Positions 23,562-31,409 of a stretch of 37,066 nt of DNA are shown here, piece by piece. Under the pieces are notes generated by a model that saw only the letters and a program-made list of their open reading frames with translations, did not search any database and was not told where the DNA came from. This DNA is from Bacteroidales bacterium (GTDB lineage Bacteria > Bacteroidota > Bacteroidia > Bacteroidales > UBA1715). Every line of letters starts with the position of its first letter. Position 1 is the first letter of the stretch. The DNA is taken from NCBI GenBank assembly GCA_031286165.1, contig JAITUU010000047.1, positions 1 to 37,066 on the forward strand, in the 5' to 3' direction. Made by a program: the position numbers and the translations under genes.

Positions 23562-25223
23562 ATGCTTAGTCGTCTTCATATTTCAAATTATGCCTTGATA
23601 GATTTTTTAGACATTTCTTTCAAAGAAGGATTGTCGTCTATTACGGGCGAAACGGGTGCGGGGAAATCTATTATTTTGGGCGCACTTTCGCTTTTGCTCG
23701 GTAAACGCTGCGACACGAATGTGCTAAAAAATAAAGACCAAAAAAGTGTAGTGGAGGCTGAATTTACGTTAGACAAAGTGCAATTTGCGCCCATTTTTGC
23801 AAAACACGATGCCGATTTCGATACTCACACCATTATTCGCCGCGAAATCACACCGCAAGGAAAGTCGAGAGCCTTTATCAACGATACACCGGTGGGTTTG
23901 CAGGCATTGAAAGAAATTGGCGAATTGCTTTTCGACATTCATTCGCAGCATCAAAATTTGTTCTTGAAAGATTCCATGTTTCAGTGTCAAGTGATAGATG
24001 CTGCGGCAAATAATGCCGAAGAATTGCAGCACTATGCAAATCTCTACGCCGCCATGCAGCACGCACAGCGCGAATTAAACGAACACAAACAACTGATAGC
24101 AAAAAATTCCGCCGACCTCTCCTATTTTGAATTTCGATTGCAAGAATTGCAAACCGCAAAATTGCAGAACGACAATGAGTTACAAGAATTGGAAGAAGAA
24201 TGTGCACTCATGGAAAATAGCGAAGATATAAAACAACTATTGGCGCAGGCAGAAGAAATGTTCAACGGCGAAGCAGCATTTTTGCCGCAATTAAAACAAC
24301 TGAGCACCGGTTTTGAAAAAAAATCACAATTGGGTGCCACGTTTTTGGAATTTTCCACGCGATTGCAGCAATCGTACATAGAACTGCACGACCTCGCCGC
24401 AGAAATCAGTTCGTACAACGCCCGCATGGATTTCGACAGTTCGCGACTAACGGAATTGCAACTGCGCATAGATATAATTCAATCATTGTTGCACAAATAT
24501 AATTGCAAGTCAATCAGCGAATTAAAAGTTGAGCAACAACGCCTGCAATCGCTCGTTGATAATATTTCTAATGCGGCATTCAACACCGAAGAACTCGAAA
24601 AAGCCTACGAAGCGCACAAAAAAGCAGCATGGAAAAGTGCCGAAACCATACGCAACAATCGCAAAAAAGCAATTTCCGCCATAGTACCGCAAATTACCAC
24701 CACACTACAAAAACTTGGAATGCCCTCGGTGGTGTTTGCCATAGAATTGCAACCCTTACAGGAATTACAAGCAAACGGAGCCGATGCGGTGCAAATGCTC
24801 TTTTCGGCAAATAAAAATATAACACCGCAGTGGTTGGGCGAAATTAGTTCCGGTGGCGAACTTTCGCGCGTTATGTTGTGTTTGAAAGCAATTTTGGCAC
24901 AAGCAAAATCTATTCGCACCATAGTATTCGATGAAATTGACACCGGAGTTTCGGGTGAAATAGCCGAACAAATGGGTGAAATTATGCAAGAAATGGCGAA
25001 AAATTTGCAAGTAATTGTAATTACCCACTTACCGCAAATTGCCGCTCAAGGGCAGGTGCAGTTCAAAGTGTATAAAACCGAAACTGCCGACACCACCACC
25101 ACCAATATTATAGAACTTTCGCAAGAACAGCGCGTGGAAGAAATTGCTAAAATGATGAGCGGCAAACAAGTAAGCGAAGCCGCTATACTCAACGCCAAAC
25201 ACCTTTTGGGATTTGTAGAATAA
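23562..25223 (+). CDS. recN: DNA repair protein RecN
   Basis: The product (553 aa) is an SMC-like ATPase of double-strand-break repair. The N-terminal head has Walker A GETGAGKS (29-36) and the typical start MLSRLHISNYALIDFLDISF; LLFDIHSQHQNLFL carries the Q-loop region. A long coiled-coil arm with Gln/Glu-rich heptads spans ~150-370. The C-terminal head has the signature ISSGGELSRVMLCLKAIL and Walker B TIVFDEIDTGVSG, then VIVITHLPQIAAQG. Length matches the family. ATG at 23562 lies 21 bases after the DUF6169 stop, so transcription may come partly from the cassette promoter. Confidence 0.95.
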   Translation: MLSRLHISNYALIDFLDISFKEGLSSITGETGAGKSIILGALSLLLGKRCDTNVLKNKDQKSVVEAEFTLDKVQFAPIFAKHDADFDTHTIIRREITPQGKSRAFINDTPVGLQALKEIGELLFDIHSQHQNLFLKDSMFQCQVIDAAANNAEELQHYANLYAAMQHAQRELNEHKQLIAKNSADLSYFEFRLQELQTAKLQNDNELQELEEECALMENSEDIKQLLAQAEEMFNGEAAFLPQLKQLSTGFEKKSQLGATFLEFSTRLQQSYIELHDLAAEISSYNARMDFDSSRLTELQLRIDIIQSLLHKYNCKSISELKVEQQRLQSLVDNISNAAFNTEELEKAYEAHKKAAWKSAETIRNNRKKAISAIVPQITTTLQKLGMPSVVFAIELQPLQELQANGADAVQMLFSANKNITPQWLGEISSGGELSRVMLCLKAILAQAKSIRTIVFDEIDTGVSGEIAEQMGEIMQEMAKNLQVIVITHLPQIAAQGQVQFKVYKTETADTTTTNIIELSQEQRVEEIAKMMSGKQVSEAAILNAKHLLGFVE

Positions 25224-25233
25224 TTACCGGCAA

Positions 25234-25485
25234 TTACAATTTTTGATATTGTTCAAATAATTTCTTCGACTCTTCTTCATTTCTGCGAACTCGGTACAAT
25301 TCCCTGAACCACTGCAATTCGGCATCAGGGTCGTGAAGCCCATAGAGAGCAAATAACACATCAGTCCCTGTGTGCGTGAGTGTATAATATTTCTTATTCT
25401 TTACCAAAAATTCAGGTCCATTGCCACCGTTTCGGTAATAAAATTCAACTTTTTTCCGTAACTTTTTGAGTGCCTTTACTTTCAT
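25234..25485 (-). CDS. Small hypothetical protein (83 aa)
   Basis: The product starts MKVKALKKLRKKVEFYYRNG and includes LVKNKKYYTLTHTGTDVLFALYGLHDPD and a charged helical end (RVRRNEEESKKLFEQYQKL); these parts are quoted only to show the basic N-terminus and acidic-basic C-terminus. There is no signal peptide and I recognise no family. Composition, an ATG start and lack of overlap with recN (10-base gap, converging) favour a real gene. It stands upstream, in its own direction, of nothing else; its 5' side faces the gap with the CGTTG repeat. Confidence 0.55.
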   Translation of the reverse strand: MKVKALKKLRKKVEFYYRNGGNGPEFLVKNKKYYTLTHTGTDVLFALYGLHDPDAELQWFRELYRVRRNEEESKKLFEQYQKL

Positions 25486-25655
25486 ATTGTTGTATTTATT
25501 GTTTTCGTAGTTTTAATATATGTACTATCAGAACAATACACTACGAAGGAACGTACGCCAATACCTTTTGCTGCGGTACATTCAAACAGCAGCAATGTGG
25601 TGAAACTTGACAGCAATGAATTACAACTCATTGCTGCACAAAAAGAGTTGTTTAT

Positions 25656-25720
25656 CGTTGCGTTGCGTTGCGTTGCGTTGCGTTGCGTTGCGTTGCGTTG
25701 CGTTGCGTTGCGTTGCGTTG
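25656..25720. repeat. Pentanucleotide microsatellite (CGTTG)13
   Basis: Thirteen perfect, uninterrupted copies of CGTTG (65 bases) lie between the 83-aa ORF and desulfoferrodoxin. No other repeat of this type is seen in the window. Because five is not a multiple of three, copy-number change shifts any reading frame that crosses it, and it also changes spacing between flanking elements. Confidence 0.97.
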
Positions 25721-25975
25721 TATAAAAATTCGCGAACTGTGCAAGTTTTTTGGCACAAATTCATTCACAAAATCAGTATTTTTTCCACTATCACACATTC
25801 CTTCCATAGTAATTTTTCTGACTACAAAAATACGCAATTTTCATACAAAATATTGTGTATATCATAAAAAAACATGACAAATAACAAGAAATACGTACTT
25901 TTTTTTCATACAGAAAAACATCGTTTTTTATGACCTTTCTCATGATTTTTGAGCAAGCACTATCGTTTTTTTTTT

Positions 25976-25983
25976 TACCTTTG
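25976..25983 (+). promoter_or_regulatory. -7 box (TACCTTTG) for desulfoferrodoxin
   Basis: TACCTTTG fits TAnnTTTG and lies 33 bases before the ATG at 26017. The nearest TTTG (25948-25951) is 24 bases away, slightly longer than usual, with a T11 run between. Confidence 0.55.
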
Positions 25984-26016
25984 AAATACATAATTACACT
26001 AAAAAAACAAATCAAT

Positions 26017-26397
26017 ATGAAACAAAATGATGTACTCAAATGCGCTCACTGCGGCGCAATGGTGGAAGTGCTCCACGAAGGAAAAGGCGAAATAATCTGT
26101 TGCGGCGAGCCCATGCAAATACTCGAAGCCAATACCGTAGATGCAGCGGTGGAAAAACACGTGCCGGTAATTGAAAAAACAGAAAAAGGCTACACAGTAA
26201 AAGTAGGTTCTATGCCTCACCCTATGATTGATACCCATTATATAGAATGGATTGAACTCATTAGCGACAATAAAGTGCAACGAAAATACTTAAAACCGGG
26301 AGAAGAACCCGAAGCATCGTTCTGCTGTTGCTGCACAAGCGGCGAAGTATTTGCCCGCGAATATTGCAATTTACACGGATTGTGGCGTTCTAAGTAA
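26017..26397 (+). CDS. Desulfoferrodoxin (superoxide reductase, two-iron class)
   Basis: The product (126 aa) reduces superoxide to hydrogen peroxide without making oxygen, typical of anaerobes. The N-terminal desulforedoxin-like domain has the center I ligands Cys9, Cys12, Cys28 and Cys29 (LKCAHCG...IICCGEPM). The C-terminal domain carries the center II ligands His48, His68 (MPHPM), His74 ([10 protein letters not shown]), Cys117 and His120 ([10 protein letters not shown]). An unusual run of four cysteines at 103-106 ([10 protein letters not shown]) is not part of either site. ATG at 26017 (MKQNDVLKC) matches the family start; it is a single-gene unit with its own promoter. Confidence 0.93.
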   Translation: MKQNDVLKCAHCGAMVEVLHEGKGEIICCGEPMQILEANTVDAAVEKHVPVIEKTEKGYTVKVGSMPHPMIDTHYIEWIELISDNKVQRKYLKPGEEPEASFCCCCTSGEVFAREYCNLHGLWRSK

Positions 26398-26513
26398 AAA
26401 ACACAAATCTTTGTTTCTTTTTTCGCAAAAATGTAAGCACTTAATTTTTAAGCAGTTTACACGTTGGCGCACATGAATAATAAAAAAAAAACGCTTTTTT
26501 TTTCTGTTACCTA

Positions 26514-26543
26514 TTGCAGGAATAAAAAATTGTTCTACATTTG
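26514..26543 (+). promoter_or_regulatory. Promoter of tRNA-Glu/rpsT (TTG-N19-TACATTTG)
   Basis: TTG at 26514-26516 and TACATTTG at 26536-26543 are spaced by 19 bases; the tRNA starts 22 bases after the -7 box. Confidence 0.6.
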
Positions 26544-26565
26544 CACCCGCAAACAGAAACAAAAT

Positions 26566-26637
26566 GGCTCGTTCGTCTATCGGTTAGGACTTCAGATTTT
26601 CATTCTGGCAAGAGGGGTTCGACTCCCCTACGGGCTA
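26566..26637 (+). tRNA. tRNA-Glu (anticodon TTC)
   Basis: This is a 72-base cloverleaf. The acceptor GGCTCGT pairs with ACGGGCT (two G-T pairs) and the discriminator is A. The D arm has GTCTATCGGTTAGGAC, the anticodon stem TCAGA/TCTGG gives loop TTTTCAT with anticodon TTC, and the T arm is AGGGGTTCGACTCCCCT. CCA is not encoded. It lies 20 bases before rpsT and is probably co-transcribed with it. Confidence 0.95.
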
Positions 26638-26657
26638 CTTAAAAAAATAATAGAAAT

Positions 26658-26912
26658 ATGGCAAATCATAAATCGTCGATTAAAAGAATACGTCAATCGG
26701 AAAAAAAACGAGTTCACAATAAATATTATGCTCGTACCACTCGTAATGCAGTACGTAAATTGAACGAAGTTACCGAAAAAGCGGTGGCTGCCGAGCAATT
26801 ACCAATAGTAATTTCTATGCTCGACAAATTAGCGAAAAACAATGTAATTCACAAAAATAAGGCTGCTAATCTAAAATCACAACTTGCAAAACGTGTAAAC
26901 ACGTTAGCATAA
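26658..26912 (+). CDS. rpsT: 30S ribosomal protein S20
   Basis: The product (84 aa) starts [20 protein letters not shown] and has the helical S20 pattern, [15 protein letters not shown], then a [17 protein letters not shown] end, which is the S20 signature (HKNKAAR.KSRL.). It binds 16S rRNA early in small-subunit assembly. ATG at 26658 gives the exact family N-terminus. It lies directly after tRNA-Glu and before a terminator. Confidence 0.95.
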   Translation: MANHKSSIKRIRQSEKKRVHNKYYARTTRNAVRKLNEVTEKAVAAEQLPIVISMLDKLAKNNVIHKNKAANLKSQLAKRVNTLA

Positions 26913-26943
26913 TCATAGCCTTTATTCACACATAGTATAAAAG

Positions 26944-26971
26944 CCTCTGAACCATATTCAGAGGTTTTTTT
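26944..26971 (+). terminator. Terminator after rpsT
   Basis: CCTCTGAA pairs with TTCAGAGG around a 5-base loop and is followed by T7, 31 bases past the rpsT stop. Confidence 0.88.
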
Positions 26972-27005
26972 GTTCATATAACAAACGGAAAAATCAAAAA
27001 AATTT

Positions 27006-28808
27006 ATGCAAGACCTACGAAACATTGCAATTATTGCACACGTGGACCACGGAAAAACTACCTTAGTAGATAGAATTTTACATCAGGTAAAAACATTCAG
27101 AGATAACGAAGAATCGGGTGATTTGATACTCGACAACAACGACCTTGAACGCGAACGCGGCATTACTATTTTATCGAAAAACGTATCAGTGCGATATAAA
27201 GGCGTAAAAATCAACATTATAGACACTCCGGGACACTCCGATTTTGGTGGTGAAGTGGAGCGCGTGCTCAATATGGCAGATGGTGTATTGCTTTTAGTTG
27301 ATGCCTTTGAAGGTCCTATGCCGCAAACGCGATTTGTGCTCGAAAAAGCAATAGAACTGAATTTGAAGCCAATAGTGGTGGTGAATAAAGTAGATAAACC
27401 CAATTGCGACCCCGAAGCGGCAAACGATGCGGTATTTGATTTGATGTGCAACTTAGATGCTTCGGAAGACCAATTGGATTTTACTACCGTGTATGGTTCT
27501 TCAAAACAAGGCTGGATGGGTCCCGATTGGCGAAACCCAACTACCGATTTTGCATATTTGTTAGATGTAATTATAGACACTATTCCCGCGCCAAAAACAC
27601 AGGAAGGAACGGTGCAAATGCGTATCACTTCTCTCGATTATTCTTCTTACGTAGGGCGAATTGCCGTAGGTAGAATTACACGCGGAACCCTCATAATGGG
27701 GCAAAATGTGTCGCTCATGAAACGCGACGGCAGTGTTAGCAAATCAAAAATCAAAGAACTTTATACCTTTGAAGGGCTTGGAAAAGAAAAAATAAAAACC
27801 GAGGTGGCTTCGGGCGAAATTGTTGCGGTAATGGGCTTGGAAAATTTCGATATTGGCGACACCATTGCCGATTTTGAAAATCCCGAAGCATTGCCGGTAA
27901 TTTCGATTGACGAACCTACTATGTCTATGATTTTTACCAACAACAACTCGCCGTTTTTTGGTAGAGAAGGAAAATTTGTAACATCGCGCCATTTGCGTGA
28001 GCGATTGTACAAAGAATTGGAAAAAAATCTCGCTCTGCGCGTGGAAGATACCGACAGTGCCGATGCGCACATAGTGTATGGACGAGGAATTATGCACCTT
28101 TCGGTGTTGATAGAAACCATGCGCCGCGAAGGATACGAGTTGCAAATTGGTCAGCCGCGCGTAATTATCAAAGAAATTAACGGACAAAAACACGAACCTA
28201 TGGAAAGTGTTACCGTACACGTGCCCGAAGATTTCGCCGGAAAAGTAATAGAACAACTTACGCAACGCAAGGGCGAATTGCAAAATATGACCACCAAAAA
28301 CGACCGCGTACACATGGAATTTTCCATTCCTTCGCGCGGATTGATAGGGCTTACCAACTCAATTTTAACCGCTACGGAAGGACAAGCCGTTATGTCGCAC
28401 CGTTTTACGGGATTTGAGCCATGGAAAGGCGATATGCCAAGTAAAAACAACGGTGCGCTTATTGCTATGGAAACCGGACCTTCGTTTGCCTACGCTATCA
28501 ACAATTTGCAAGACAGAGGTCGATTTTTTATTCACCCCGGCGATGAAGTGTATGCAGGTCAAGTAATTGGCGAACACATTCGCGAAAATGATTTGCTCAT
28601 AAATGTATGCAAAAGCAAAAAATTGACAAATATGCGTGCTTCGGGTTCCGATGAAAAAACGAACATTGCTCCGCCGATTATTATGTCGCTCGAAGAAAAT
28701 ATGGAGTATATTCGCAAAGATGAATATTTGGAAGTTACGCCAAAATCACTGCGTATTCGTAAAATTTTATTGAGCGAACACGACCGAAAACGAGATAACA
28801 AAAACTAA
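27006..28808 (+). CDS. typA: Ribosome-associated GTPase TypA/BipA
   Basis: The product (600 aa) is a translational GTPase of the EF-G type. The G domain has G1 AHVDHGKTTLVDR, switch region RERGITILSKN, G3 IDTPGHSDFGGEVERVL and G4 VVNKVDKPNCDPE. Domain II begins near MRITSLDYSSYVGRIAVGRI; EF-G-like domains III and V include GRGIMHLSVLIETMRREGYE, and the TypA-specific C-terminus has EPWKGDMPSKNNGALIAMETG and DEYLEVTPKSLRIRK. It acts in ribosome assembly and stress adaptation. Length is normal. It is followed 12 bases later by clpP, likely co-transcribed. Confidence 0.96.
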   Translation: MQDLRNIAIIAHVDHGKTTLVDRILHQVKTFRDNEESGDLILDNNDLERERGITILSKNVSVRYKGVKINIIDTPGHSDFGGEVERVLNMADGVLLLVDAFEGPMPQTRFVLEKAIELNLKPIVVVNKVDKPNCDPEAANDAVFDLMCNLDASEDQLDFTTVYGSSKQGWMGPDWRNPTTDFAYLLDVIIDTIPAPKTQEGTVQMRITSLDYSSYVGRIAVGRITRGTLIMGQNVSLMKRDGSVSKSKIKELYTFEGLGKEKIKTEVASGEIVAVMGLENFDIGDTIADFENPEALPVISIDEPTMSMIFTNNNSPFFGREGKFVTSRHLRERLYKELEKNLALRVEDTDSADAHIVYGRGIMHLSVLIETMRREGYELQIGQPRVIIKEINGQKHEPMESVTVHVPEDFAGKVIEQLTQRKGELQNMTTKNDRVHMEFSIPSRGLIGLTNSILTATEGQAVMSHRFTGFEPWKGDMPSKNNGALIAMETGPSFAYAINNLQDRGRFFIHPGDEVYAGQVIGEHIRENDLLINVCKSKKLTNMRASGSDEKTNIAPPIIMSLEENMEYIRKDEYLEVTPKSLRIRKILLSEHDRKRDNKN

Positions 28809-28820
28809 ACTACACATAGC

Positions 28821-29378
28821 ATGGAACACAATTTCAATACGTTGCAAGACGTGATTGAGGCAAAAATCCTCAATGAACGTAAAATTTTTCTCTGGGGGCA
28901 GGTTGATGATAATTCCGCAAAAGAAGTGATTGAACGTCTTTTATTTTTGGAAATGACCCAACCGGGTAAGGAAATTCAATTGATTATCAACTCACCGGGC
29001 GGATACGTAACTTCGGGATTTGCTATTTACGATACCATACAAGGTATTTCAAGTCCTGTTTCCACCGTATGTTCGGGCTTGGCGGCATCTATGGGGTCTA
29101 TTTTACTCTCTGTGGGCGCAAAAGGACGGCGATTGGTATTGCCTCACGCACGAGTAATGATTCACCAACCAAGCGGCGGCGCGGGCGGTTCGGCATCGGA
29201 CATTGAAATTCAAATGGACGAAATCATAAAAACGCGCAAACTTGGTGCCGAAATTTTAGCAAAAAATTGCGGAAAATCAGTCGAACAAATTTTGCAAGAT
29301 TTCAATCGCGATTACTGGATGTCTGCCGAAGAAGCCGTTGCCTACGGTATTGTAGATGAATTAATCGAACGCATTTAA
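28821..29378 (+). CDS. clpP: ATP-dependent Clp protease proteolytic subunit
   Basis: The product (185 aa) is a serine protease of the ClpP family: IIINSPGG-like motif LIINSPGGYVTSGFAIYDT (residues 54-72), nucleophile Ser90 in GLAASMGS, His115 in RVMIHQPSGG and Asp164 in FNRDYWMSAEEA complete the triad. It forms the barrel that degrades proteins fed by ClpX/ClpA-type unfoldases. No propeptide is apparent; the protein starts almost directly with the handle region. It may be a second ClpP paralogue, since Bacteroidota often place the main clpP next to clpX and tig, which are not seen here. Confidence 0.9.
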   Translation: MEHNFNTLQDVIEAKILNERKIFLWGQVDDNSAKEVIERLLFLEMTQPGKEIQLIINSPGGYVTSGFAIYDTIQGISSPVSTVCSGLAASMGSILLSVGAKGRRLVLPHARVMIHQPSGGAGGSASDIEIQMDEIIKTRKLGAEILAKNCGKSVEQILQDFNRDYWMSAEEAVAYGIVDELIERI

Positions 29379-29396
29379 GAGTACATTTTTGATATA

Positions 29397-29436
29397 AAAA
29401 AAACGGTACAACCTGAAAAAGATTGTGCCGTTTTTT
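29397..29436. terminator. Bidirectional terminator between clpP and the ABC permease
   Basis: AAAACGGTACAA and TTGTGCCGTTTT form a 12-bp stem (one G-T pair) with A and T runs on the two sides; it serves both converging units. Confidence 0.85.
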
Positions 29437-29437
29437 G

Positions 29438-30655
29438 TTACTCATACCTCAACGCTTCAATAGGGTCTAAATTCGATGCTTTGCGAGCAGGATACCAGCC
29501 GAAGAAAACACCGGTAACTACGCACACCAAAAATGAAATAACAATGGAATAGGTAGTAATAACAATGGGCCACTGCAAAAAGTGCGACACCAAAAAACTA
29601 CTCGTTAGCCCTAAAATAACTCCAATAAGTCCGCCACTGAAACTTATAAAAATGGCTTCGGTAAGAAATTGCAGCAAAATATCACTGCTTTTGCCACCCA
29701 CCGCCATGCGCAGTCCAATTTCGCGCGTGCGCTCTTTTACCGACACATACATAATATTCATAATGCCAATACCGCCAATCAAAAGCGAAATGCCGGCAAT
29801 AACCACCAACAATACCGTGAGCATTTCGCTGGTAGTACTGCTGGTTTGTATCAATTCTTCCATAGAAAATATACGAAAATTATCAGCATCGTTGGGGCGC
29901 AGTTTTTGCGATTGACGAATAATGGTGCGAGTTTCCTCCACCGCTTCGGGCGATTGTTCTTCGCTCACCGCCGATGCCACTATGGAACTAATGTAGGTAA
30001 TGCCCAAAATGCGTTTTTGTACGGTAAAAAATGGCGCAAGCATCAAATTATCTTGGTCTTGTCCGGCGGCATTTTCGCCTTTGGGTTCAAGTATTCCTAT
30101 CACTTGCAGGGGAATATTTTTAAACCGAATGGTTTTTCCAATCGGATTTTCCCCCGCGTTAAATAAATTATTTACCACCGTTTGCCCCAAAATACACACT
30201 TTGGAATTAAGTCCTTCGTAGGAGTCATCGAACATGGAACCTGTGCTGAGCGAAAGTTTACGAATGTGCATATAGTCGGAAAATACACCGGTAATTTGCG
30301 TAGGCCAGTTGTTTGCGCCGTTAATTGCTTGCCCGTTACTCGAAACCATTGGCGAAATGAAAGAAAGCAACGTTGATTCCTCTTCCAGCGCGTTCACATC
30401 GGCTATGGTAAAGCGTTGCGAGGAATTATCCATGCGCACGCCACCAATATTTTGCGCTCCGGGTCGAATGGTTATCATATTGGTTCCCATAGTAGAAATT
30501 TGCTCGCGAATGCCCTGTTTTGAACCTTCGCCAATGGAAAGCATAGTGATAACCGACCCTACGCCGATAATAATTCCCAACATGGTGAGAAAGGTGCGCA
30601 TTTTATTGAGCGCGATAGCGTTCCACGCAATTCGTATAAGATTTGATGCTGTCAT
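29438..30655 (-). CDS. MacB-like ABC transporter permease
   Basis: The product (405 aa) has the MacB/FtsX architecture: an N-terminal helix after NALALNKMRTFLTMLGIIIGVG (here AIALNKMRTFLTMLGIIIG), a large periplasmic domain (~40-275; SIGEGSKQGIREQIS, VCILGQTVVNNLF, IPLQVIGILEPKG), then three C-terminal helices with the FtsX motif IGGIGIMNIMYVSVKERTREIGLRMAVG (positions ~285-315) and a final ARKASNLDPIEALRYE. It converts ATP binding into mechanical movement of the periplasmic domain. Its start overlaps the ATPase stop by 4 bases. In E. coli MacB the ATPase and permease are one chain; here they are separate. Confidence 0.9.
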   Translation of the reverse strand: MTASNLIRIAWNAIALNKMRTFLTMLGIIIGVGSVITMLSIGEGSKQGIREQISTMGTNMITIRPGAQNIGGVRMDNSSQRFTIADVNALEEESTLLSFISPMVSSNGQAINGANNWPTQITGVFSDYMHIRKLSLSTGSMFDDSYEGLNSKVCILGQTVVNNLFNAGENPIGKTIRFKNIPLQVIGILEPKGENAAGQDQDNLMLAPFFTVQKRILGITYISSIVASAVSEEQSPEAVEETRTIIRQSQKLRPNDADNFRIFSMEELIQTSSTTSEMLTVLLVVIAGISLLIGGIGIMNIMYVSVKERTREIGLRMAVGGKSSDILLQFLTEAIFISFSGGLIGVILGLTSSFLVSHFLQWPIVITTYSIVISFLVCVVTGVFFGWYPARKASNLDPIEALRYE

Positions 30656-31398
30656 ATCGTTTCGTCTTTTGGCATGGCAGCAAGCATAGCGAGCGCGTCC
30701 ACCGGATTAGGATTAATTTCGTCTTTCACCACAAGCCCATCTTTGAGTGTAATGGAGCGCGAAGTCATTTGTGCAATATCGGGTTCGTGGGTTACAAATA
30801 CTATGGTTTTTCCCTGTTTGTTCAAAGTTTGAAACAAACCCATAATTTCATACGATGTGCGTGTGTCCAAATTTCCGGTTGCTTCGTCGGCAAGAATTAC
30901 CACCGGGTCGTTTATAAGCGCACGCGCGGTGGCTACGCGCTGCTGCTGCCCGCCCGAAAGTTGCGCCGGCGTGTGATACATTCGCTGCTGCAAACCTACC
31001 AATTCTATACATTTCAGCGCACGTTCGCGGCGTTCTTCGTGTGAAATGGCATGATTGTAAAACAGCGGCAATTCCACATTTTCCAATGCCGATGTGCGCG
31101 GAAGGAGATTGTATGATTGAAAAATAAATCCAATTTTTGTATTGCGAATTTCGGCGAGTTGGTCGCGATTGAGTTTTTGAATTTCCACGCCATCGAGTTC
31201 GTAACTACCCGAAGTTGGTTTATCCAAACAACCCAAAATATTGAGCATGGTAGATTTTCCCGAACCACTCGCGCCCATAATGGCAACAAATTCACCTTCG
31301 TAAATGGAAAACGAAACCCCTTTCAAGGCTCGCACAATTTCGCCACCCACATTAAATTCTCGTTTGAGATTTTCTATTTTTATACAAATGTTTTTCAT
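30652..31398 (-). CDS. MacB-like ABC transporter ATP-binding protein
   Basis: The product (248 aa) is a LolD/MacB-type ATPase with Walker [10 protein letters not shown] (42-50), Q-loop [10 protein letters not shown], signature [15 protein letters not shown] (147-161), Walker [14 protein letters not shown] (Asp171, Glu172) and H-loop [10 protein letters not shown]. It powers the neighbouring permease; the 4-base overlap with that gene signals coupled translation. It lies 11 bases after the membrane fusion protein gene. Confidence 0.92.
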   Translation of the reverse strand: MKNICIKIENLKREFNVGGEIVRALKGVSFSIYEGEFVAIMGASGSGKSTMLNILGCLDKPTSGSYELDGVEIQKLNRDQLAEIRNTKIGFIFQSYNLLPRTSALENVELPLFYNHAISHEERRERALKCIELVGLQQRMYHTPAQLSGGQQQRVATARALINDPVVILADEATGNLDTRTSYEIMGLFQTLNKQGKTIVFVTHEPDIAQMTSRSITLKDGLVVKDEINPNPVDALAMLAAMPKDETI

Positions 31399-31409
31399 AA
31401 TACATACTC

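Larger units (their letters stand above)
25486..26016. other. 531-base gap with microsatellite and desulfoferrodoxin promoter
   Basis: This gap holds a (CGTTG)13 run at 25656-25720 and a -7 box at 25976-25983. The rest is A/T-rich. One plus-strand frame is open through 25500-25655 into the repeat (reading for example PIPFAAVHSNSSNVVKLDS) but has no acceptable start and no family match, so I do not call a gene. A 27-codon ATG ORF at 25519 is not convincing. No tRNA or insertion-sequence ends are seen. Confidence 0.5.

Noticed and set aside
25656..25720. Possible CRISPR or other spaced repeat array
   Set aside because: The units are directly adjacent with no spacers, so it is a simple microsatellite; no cas genes are nearby.
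25607..25867. An ORF made largely of Leu-Arg-Cys-Val-Ala repeats across the pentamer run
   Set aside because: The repeated peptide is simply the translation of (CGTTG)13; all frames are open through it, so it carries no coding evidence.
26566..26637. tRNA-Glu as an integration site for a mobile element
   Set aside because: No integrase, direct repeat of the tRNA 3' end, or foreign block is found next to it; housekeeping genes follow at once.
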